Assembly: GCA_902459845.2 (NCBI GenBank) | Contig: CABPSV020000541.1 | Span: 467-13,952, forward strand | Source: Hepatocystis sp. ex Piliocolobus tephrosceles | Lineage: Eukaryota; Apicomplexa; Aconoidasida; Haemosporida; Plasmodiidae | DNA length: 13,486 bases | Direction of reading: 5' to 3' | Translations under genes and position numbers: made by a program | Notes under the pieces: model-generated | The model's database searches: none | What the model saw: only the letters and a program-made list of their open reading frames with translations | Told to the model about the DNA's origin: nothing | Part shown: piece by piece, positions 1 through 7,200 of the stretch | Numbering within the stretch: position 1 is the stretch's first letter | Layout: the number at the start of each line of letters is the position of its first letter

Positions 1-1
1 T

Positions 2-93
2 AAAACGCATGTTATTGTAAAGACAATAATAAAACCGGAAAATCATATATATATATCTGCTAGGCAATATTTCCCTGGGGAGCAATTCAAATA
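2..93 (+). other. Short open frame at window edge, possible exon end
   Basis: From base 2 the plus strand stays open for 30 codons and closes with TAA at 91-93. The translation ends in a protein-like stretch (SARQYFPGEQFK). It could be the last part of an upstream gene or exon cut by the window edge. It lies only two bases before the proposed NSE2 start codon and in another frame, which is unusually tight for two Plasmodium genes. The minus strand is also open across most of this stretch, so it may not be coding at all. I do not recognise the peptide. Confidence 0.25.
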
Positions 94-95
94 AA

Positions 96-1153
96 ATGGT
101 ATTTTTTTCGTAAAAAAAAAAAACATATATAACTAACCACTCACACACAATGTTTTCATGCAACACAATTTACATTTTCTCATAACATTTTAACACAAAA
201 TAACAAAACACACATTTAGGCAGAACAGGATGTAGAAAACGATCCATTTCAAGTTAAAGAAGTAATCAAAAAAAAGCAAATATGCATATATATATATGTG
301 CTTAAATGTAATGCGCTTTTCTCGTTTAAATATACATAACTGCTTAATTACAATTTTGGAATTATATTATTTTATGATAGGAACCTCACTTTAAAGAAAT
401 ATGGGATCAATTAGATGTATGTGATGAAGGATTTACATGTTCAAAAGAAGTATTAAGATATCATCATCACTTGCAAAAGCACTTATTTAATATTTTGTTT
501 TCTATTAAACATTTTCGTAAGTATTATTAATTATATTCTTAATTTAATACCAAACTAAGCTGTTGACTAAGCAGTTGACTAAACAGTTGACTAAGCAGTT
601 GACTAAGCAGTTGACTAAGCAGTTGGTTAAACGTTTGGTTAAACGCTTAAACCCAAATGTTCATTTTCTTTTCTTTTTTTTCTTTTTTTGTGAATAATAA
701 ACTAAAGTTTCAACATTATAATAATTTTTTTAACATTACTCTTTAAATGGCTTCACATTTTTTTAGGTTCAGGTAATAACATTTTAAATAGCTCAGGTTT
801 TAACAGTTTATGTGCCTATTATAGATATATATATATATATATACATATATATTATAGTATTATTTATTCTTATTTATTTTTTATATGCTTCTTTCTCCCT
901 CTCTAACTCTCTTTTATTTTTTTCTTCTATAATCTCCTTTTTAAAAGTAAATAAATATTTTTAAATACATATTTGTATATATACACTTTTTATAATTTAT
1001 AATATTTAACAGATAAATTAAAAGTTGATAAAACTTTTTTAGATTTGGTGAATAAATATGTAAAAGTAAAGCCTGCTGGTAAGTAACAGACATTACACTT
1101 TTATATAAATGCTCTTTACATTTTACATTATTTATTTAATATATTAACATGTG

Positions 1154-1194
<41 letters not shown>

Positions 1195-1232
1195 GTACGT
1201 ATATATGGAAGTGTTTATGTTTTATATCAAGA

Positions 1233-1268
<36 letters not shown>

Positions 1269-2027
1269 AAACAATCAAATGAAAGATGTATTTCACGATT
1301 AACTAAGGTACTAATATCTATATTATATAATAGCTTACAAAAAAAAGAACATATAAAAATGCTAACTTAAATTCTACATATCGAACTAAACTATATTTTT
1401 ATATTTTTTATTTTTATATATGTACATATGTTGTTATTTTGTATTTTTTGGTAGACTTATTTAAAAAACGAATTAAATGAGACCATTGGTGATGATGATG
1501 ATAATGATGTTAATGATGATAATGATGAAGATGATGACTTGGTACTAAATGAAACCATTGGAGTGTTTGCTACCAAATGTCCAATATCACAACAACCTTT
1601 TGAAGAACCTGTTACACAGAGGTAATTTATCCATGTATTTATTTTAACTGTTATCTATTTTTTCCCTTATTCTATTTTTTTTTTTTTTTTTTTTATGTTC
1701 TCAATAAGAAAAATAGAGTATAGTAAAATGATTTGTTATAGTGAAAATGTGTAAAAAAAAAAAAAAAAATAAATAAAATAAAATAAAATAAATAAGCAAC
1801 ATTATTATGTTATCCATTTAAAACATCTTACAATAGTTCGTTAAAATTCTAATTTTAATTTTTTTTTTTTTTTTTTTTTAACACATTTTCAGGTTTAGCA
1901 AAAACAAGAACGCTTGTGTGCATACATTTGAGAAGTCTTTTATCCTTACACTAATGTAAGTTAAATTTGTAAACAAAAAGAAAAAAACGGAGCGGAGGAT
2001 AATACTGCGTTATGGATATATATATAA

Positions 2028-2078
<51 letters not shown>

Positions 2079-2631
2079 TTTTATTATGTTTAGGAAAAAC
2101 AGGGACACAATTGATTGCCCAATTGCAGGTATTACATATACGTAAAAAAAGTTGTGCTATGTTTTTTATTAAATAAAAGGCTATCTCGCTTTATTTAACT
2201 TTGTTTTTATTTCTATTTTTTTATCATATAAATATTTCATTTCTATTCTATACTTTTTTTATTTTATTTTTTTTTATACAGCTTGCCAAAAAAAAGTCTA
2301 CAAAAATAGCTTAAATCCTGATTATGAATTTATTCACAATTCAAGGTTTGCACTTATTATATTTATGATATTAATTCACTTGTTTTTTTACTCATTTGCT
2401 GAGTCATTCACTTGTTGGTCCATTCAATTGCTGGTCCATTCACTTGTTGGCCCATTCAATTGCTGGCCCATTCAATTGCTGGTCCATTCACTTGTTGGCC
2501 CATTCAATTGCTGGCCCATTCACTTGTTGGCCCATTCACTTGTTGGCTTATTCATTTTCTTTTTTTACATAGATTCAAAAGTTTGATAGATAGCCTTGCT
2601 GAGGAAGAGGAAAACTTTAAAAATATATTGG

Positions 2632-2677
<46 letters not shown>

Positions 2678-2702
2678 GAATATATATATAACTAGAGAGT
2701 AA
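96..2702 (+). CDS. NSE2: NSE2/MMS21-like SUMO E3 ligase (SP-RING), multi-exon
   Basis: This is predicted to be the SP-RING SUMO ligase subunit of the nuclear SMC5/6 complex, which acts in DNA repair and chromosome segregation. Phase-consistent exons are 96-98 (ATG), 220-261, 381-516, 1013-1078, 1267-1307, 1455-1621, 1893-1955, 2094-2128, 2282-2345 and 2573-2702 (stop TAA). They give about 248 aa, close to the length of human NSMCE2. The SP-RING covers residues 138-186. It starts CPISQQPFEEPV, and the zinc ligands C160-x-H162, C181 and C186 have the spacing I recall for yeast Mms21. An acidic Asp/Asn run (1491-1540) precedes the RING. The amino-terminal region would be the SMC5-binding part, but it is not recognisable by motif. 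The 5' end is the weakest point: a start exon of ATG alone is plausible but unproven, and the gene could begin upstream. The last exon encodes about 14 lysines from a 43-base A tract. The RING exons are confident. Confidence 0.78.
560..643 (+). repeat. 12-bp tandem repeat in NSE2 intron
   Basis: Seven consecutive 12-bp units of the form CAGTTGACTAAG. The first (560-571) and the last two (620-643, with GGTTAAA endings) are diverged. The array lies in the intron between the exons ending at 516 and starting at 1013. It has no coding frame consistent with the neighbouring exons. Confidence 0.85.
767..772 (+). other. Possible 6-nt microexon of NSE2
   Basis: GTTCAG is preceded by a T-rich tract ending in TTTTTTAG and followed by GTAATAAC, so it is framed by a good acceptor and a plausible donor. 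Being six bases long, its inclusion or skipping leaves the reading frame unchanged: Arg-Ser-Asp is encoded if included, His if skipped. The sequence alone cannot decide. Confidence 0.3.
1156..1193. repeat. (TA)n microsatellite in NSE2 intron
   Basis: An uninterrupted TA dinucleotide run of 38 bases inside the intron 1079-1266. It is followed by a T tract (about 1230-1264) that serves as the polypyrimidine tract for the exon starting at 1267. Confidence 0.9.
2034..2074. repeat. (TA)n microsatellite in NSE2 intron
   Basis: A run of about 41 alternating A and T bases in the intron 1956-2093, just before the exon carrying the third zinc ligand of the SP-RING. Confidence 0.9.
2405..2548 (+). repeat. 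16-bp minisatellite in last NSE2 intron
   Basis: Nine head-to-tail 16-bp units in the intron 2346-2572. Two unit types are mixed: CATTCACTTGTTGGYC (A) and CATTCAATTGCTGGYC (B), in the order A B A B B A B A A. The array is much richer in G+C than the surrounding intron. A short open frame runs through it but only reflects the repeat. Confidence 0.9.
2632..2674 (+). repeat. 43-base A tract inside NSE2 last exon
   Basis: A pure A run that would be read as about 14 lysines in the final exon, after an acidic, coding-looking stretch (SLIDSLAEEEENFKNILE). The frame downstream depends on the exact length of the run, so the last nine residues before the stop at 2700-2702 are only as reliable as the base count. 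Confidence 0.85.
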
Positions 2703-2867
2703 TGAATTATGAATGCCATTTATGCTGTAACATACTAATACATATATATTCATACTAAAGATAGTACATTTATTATCATTTACATTTTTTTTTTTACTTT
2801 ATTTATTTTAGAGGACAACAGGTTTGATTTTGTTAGCTAGTTCCCCAATATATTTCGTAGTAGGAGT

Positions 2868-2902
<35 letters not shown>

Positions 2903-3374
2903 TAAGCTATTTTTAATAATTTTTTGTTATATATAAATATTATAAAAAGATATAATCTTGATATAACTAAAAAAAAAAATGCTTTAATGTAACACGTACA
3001 CTTTACATTATTGTGAGCAGACGTTTATTATTACAATATTTTTTTTTTTTTTTGATATAAATGAATATCTTTTTTTTTAATTTTTGTTCATGAAATGATT
3101 ATTTGTTAGGATGTCTAAAAATATGTATATTTATGTATATTTATATATATTTATGTATATATATAAATATACACAATATGTACAATCGCACAAAGACACA
3201 ATAACTAAAATTTTGACCGAATCTAAATGTTTACTACCTTTTTTATTTTACATGTTTACAAAAAAAGTAATAATAGTTTATTTTAAACTGCTCTTTACTC
3301 AATATTTCTTTAATCATTACTAAATTTGAATAATATTCATTAGTTTGTTCTTAATTTTTATGTCACTTTTTTAT

Positions 3375-3420
<46 letters not shown>

Positions 3421-4205
3421 ACTAAATATAAGTTATAAAATAATTATGAGGCAGAATATAATTAACTATTTCTCTATTTGTCCACATGGTTTAATATATA
3501 TTTTTTTAAGTAAATTCGAATTTAAAAAAAAAAAAAATACATAAACCTGTTTATATATATAATTCATACATTTTTACTATGCTGTACATGAAAAAAATAT
3601 ATTTGCCGTTTTTAATTACATAACATATTTTGTTCACTTTTTTACTTTTAAAATTTTTTTTTTTTTTTGTCATTGAATAGATAAAAACATTTCTACATTT
3701 TTAAAATATTAATATTTTTTGTTATATATATTATTCACCTTTTTTTTTTTTTTTTTTTTTTAAGTAGTTTGTGTTCGTATGGTTTAAATAAATAGCTAAT
3801 TAAATTTTATATTTGCCAAATGAGGATTTATTAAATTTCTTATTCGGGTCTATTCCCTGATTAACTTTATGATTTAATAGGTGATCCGGCTTTTATTTTG
3901 CTTTTTTTTATCTTGCTTTTTATCTTGCTTTTTTTTTTTGCTTTATTTTTTGCTTTATTTTTTGCTTTATTTTTTGCTTTATTTTTTGCTTTATTTTTTG
4001 CTTTTTGTTTTGCTTTTTGTTTTGCTTTATTTTTTGCTTTATTTTTTGCTTTATTTTTTGCTTTATTTTTTGCTTTATTTTTTGCTTTATTTTTTGTTTT
4101 TTTTTTTTTTTTTATAGTGTTCACATATTCATATGATCCTTTTTTTTTTGTTTGCCAACTCCTTTTGTCTATTCTGCCCTATTAATTTTGCTTTTTTGTG
4201 ACAAC
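2703..4205. other. Intergenic region and Sir2B leader
   Basis: About 1.5 kb between two plus-strand genes. It holds many T tracts (for example 2873-2901 and 3739-3762), a (TA)n run at about 3377-3417 and the 12-bp array listed separately. A slightly less A+T-rich patch at 2812-2870 follows a good acceptor-like TTTATTTTAG and could be a non-coding or alternative 3' exon of NSE2. Otherwise I see no gene. The promoter and long 5' untranslated leader of Sir2B should lie here, but no specific element can be named. Confidence 0.6.
3940..4095 (+). repeat. 12-bp tandem repeat upstream of Sir2B
   Basis: About thirteen copies of GCTTTATTTTTT, two of which read GCTTTTTGTTTT. It ends some 110 bases before the Sir2B start codon. 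Being a multiple of three, the repeat keeps several frames open on both strands, including an antisense Lys/Ala/Asn-rich frame at 3867-4124. These are artefacts of the repeat. Confidence 0.88.
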
Positions 4206-7200
4206 ATGAGTTGCACAAATTACGCCTCTCGCCTGTCCAAAACAGATTCTAAAGGACCATGGGGTGGGGAAGAATATTTTGAAGATGAAAAGGAAGAAGC
4301 AAAAAAAATAAAAGAACTGATAGAAAAGATAAAAACAAGTAAATATATAGTAGTGCATGCAGGTGCTGGTATTTCTACAAGTTCTGGGCTACCGGACTTT
4401 AGAGGACCATCTGGTATATGGACAAATGAGTATATGCAAAATATAAAATACAAAAAAGAAATAAAAAATAAAAAAAGACAATCGCCGCAACTTAAGATAA
4501 AACAAGAAAAAAAAAAAAAAATAGTACAAAAAATAGCACAAAACATAGTACAAAAAATAGCACAAAACATAGTACAAAAAATAGTAACAAGTGATTCACA
4601 AGAAATATACCAAGATTCAGATACATCCTTAAAATATTCTTACAATAATGATAATAAAAAAACAAATTTTAATTCGGTTAAAAAAGAAAAAGTTAAAGAT
4701 TCTACTGAACAAAATAAAATACACACATGTTCAGTAAAAATAGAACCATCAACTAATGGTAACAAGATTTTTAAAACGTCAAATGAGTTAAGTAATAATA
4801 ATACTAATTTGAATAATAATGTTAATTTATTGAATCCGTTGGATAGTAATAGACATATTGTACTTGATGACGATAATAATGGAGATTCCTGCAACGATCC
4901 CAACAAATATCTCATACATATCGAAAAAGAAACCCCAAATAGTAACAACCTTCAACTAAATAAAACGGGTAGCAAAATAGTAAATAATAATTTACTTGAT
5001 ATGGACAGTAAAAAGTATAAAACAAAATATTTTAAATCTGATTATGTGAAATATGGTAATAAAGCTAAAAAAGTTGTAGATTTTCATTTAGCTTTACCAA
5101 CGAAAGCACATATTATGATAAAAGAATTAATAAAAAAAAATGTAGTAAAATTTTTAATTATACAAAATATAGATGCACTACATTATAGATGTGGTATGAA
5201 TTTTTCTAAAGTTTCTGAAATACATGGAAATATATTTGTTGAGCGATGTGATTTTTGTGGTAGACGTTTTTTACGAGATTTTATTGTAACTACTATTAGT
5301 TTTAAACCAACTGGTTCTTTATGTTTTTTATGTTCTTTTCCACCAGCAGGTATATGTACTGATGTTTTATTAGATTGGGAAGATACATATGAACCTTTTT
5401 TTCATTTAAATTCTATTGAACATTCAAAAAAAGCTGACCTACATTTATGTTTAGGTTCAACTTTTTATATAGGACCAGCAGCAAAATATGTTTCAAAAAA
5501 TAATTTTGCAAATATAAACTCTTATAGTTGTTTAATTAATTACCAAAAATCTTTTTTATCGAAAGAAGTTGATTTAAATTTACATTCGAATATTAATACT
5601 ATAGCAGATTATATAATTAAACAGTTAGGTTTAAATCCTTTATGTATTAGGAAAACTTTAATTATTGTTCTGTGTTGCCCATTACTACTTTTTGAAATTT
5701 TCTTTCATAGTATGATAACGATTGAGAATGTTAATAAAAAAAATAAAAACGATTTGGACATTTGTAGTAGTATAGATAAATCGAACGAGTTTACTGATAC
5801 GAAAAAAGAGGATATACAAATTATGACCCGAAAAAACAACGTAAATAATACCATACACATGTTAAACGATTTAACAAGTAAAAGTAACTGTATCGATAAA
5901 AATAAAAAATATAACAATATTGACCAAACTTGTTATGATGGTAGCACATACGATTATAATAGAATGTTAGAAGAAAACGAAAGTAGGTGTTTACGAAAAC
6001 ATACTGAAAAGTTTGCAAATAAAAAACAATCATTTTTAATAAAATGTTCAATGATTAAAAATATTCGAACCGATTGTTATAACTCCAATACGATTATTAT
6101 AATAAACGTAAATAAAACTCAAGGAATTTGGTTAATAAAAACTAGCTATACCTGCCTATTAAAAGTCGAATTATGGTACAATTCATACTTTTTTTTAAAA
6201 TTAAAATATAATGAGAACTGTGACGTCGTCAAATTAAATGCTTGGGCGGTCGACGTAGCATATACATATGGCGACGATGTTGATTATTTTGACACTAATA
6301 ATAATAATAGTAGTAATAGTAGTAGTAATAGTAGTAGTAATAATAATAATAATAGTAATAGTAGTAGTAATAGTAGTAATAATAATAATAGTAGTAATAG
6401 TAGTAGTAATAGTAGTAATAATAATAATAATAATAATAATAATAGTAATAGTAGTAGTAATAGTAGTAGTAATAATAATAATAATAATAGTAGTAGTAAT
6501 AGTAGTAGTAATAATAATAATAATAATAGTAATAGTAGTAGTAATAATAATAAACACATGGACAACGATCATATAAACACAGGAAATAATTGTAAAAAGT
6601 TTGATCTAGAAAATAATAAAAATATATCTTTTATTTGTTCTGAAAAAGATAACACAAGCAGTTTTGACAACAACCAAAATGTATGTTTTAAAGATGACGA
6701 TGTAGAATGTAGCGTTTGTAACGGTTCCATAGAAAAGTGTAACAAAACATGTACAAATAGGATAAAATATAATTTTAAAGAATATATCATTTCTGAAATA
6801 TTAAATAAACATGTGTATGTAGGGTGTAGCCCTAACAATGTACAAACCCCCAAAAAGAAAGTTCAATTAGTAGCATTTTTAAGTAATTCATGTAACAATT
6901 TATTGGATCAATCATGTAACAATTTATTGGATCAATCATGTAACAATTTATTGGATCAATCATGTAACAATTTATTGGATAATTCATGTAACAATTTATT
7001 GGATCATTCATGTAACAATTTATTGCATAATAACACCATCAGTGACAAAACGATTAAACATAATTCGCCTAAGAATAAAAGGCATGACAGTGATAACAAG
7101 TATAAACCATTTGAATTGTCCTACCCTCTGAAATTGTTGTATAATTTGTTCTGTATAGCATATAAATTTAAAAAAAAAAAAAAAAATACAACAGAAAAGG

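Noticed and set aside
2405..2548. CRISPR-like array
   Set aside because: The units are directly adjacent 16-bp repeats without unique spacers, and they sit in a eukaryotic intron.
2812..2870. A final NSE2 exon ending in the acidic/aromatic peptide DNRFDFVS
   Set aside because: That frame needs a phase-1 donor. The only one available (at 2580) would drop the coding-looking acidic segment, so it is kept only as an alternative 3' end.
3111..3323. 70-codon plus-strand frame between NSE2 and Sir2B
   Set aside because: Its first half is a (TATATT/ATGTAT)n run and the rest is Phe/Leu/Ile-rich as expected from A+T-rich DNA. No motif or splice context supports it.
3867..4124. Antisense Lys/Asn/Ala repeat open frame
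   Set aside because: It is entirely produced by the 12-bp array, whose period is a multiple of three. It has no non-repetitive sequence to support a protein.
4152..4205. Upstream ATG giving Sir2B a hydrophobic 18-residue extension that resembles a signal peptide
   Set aside because: The SIRT6-like amino terminus begins exactly at the next Met (4206). The extension lies in T-rich leader DNA, where hydrophobic codons arise by composition.
6234..6576. Open frames of poly-Leu, Ile/Thr and Ile/Val on both strands
   Set aside because: They are shadows of the AAT/AGT tract inside Sir2B.
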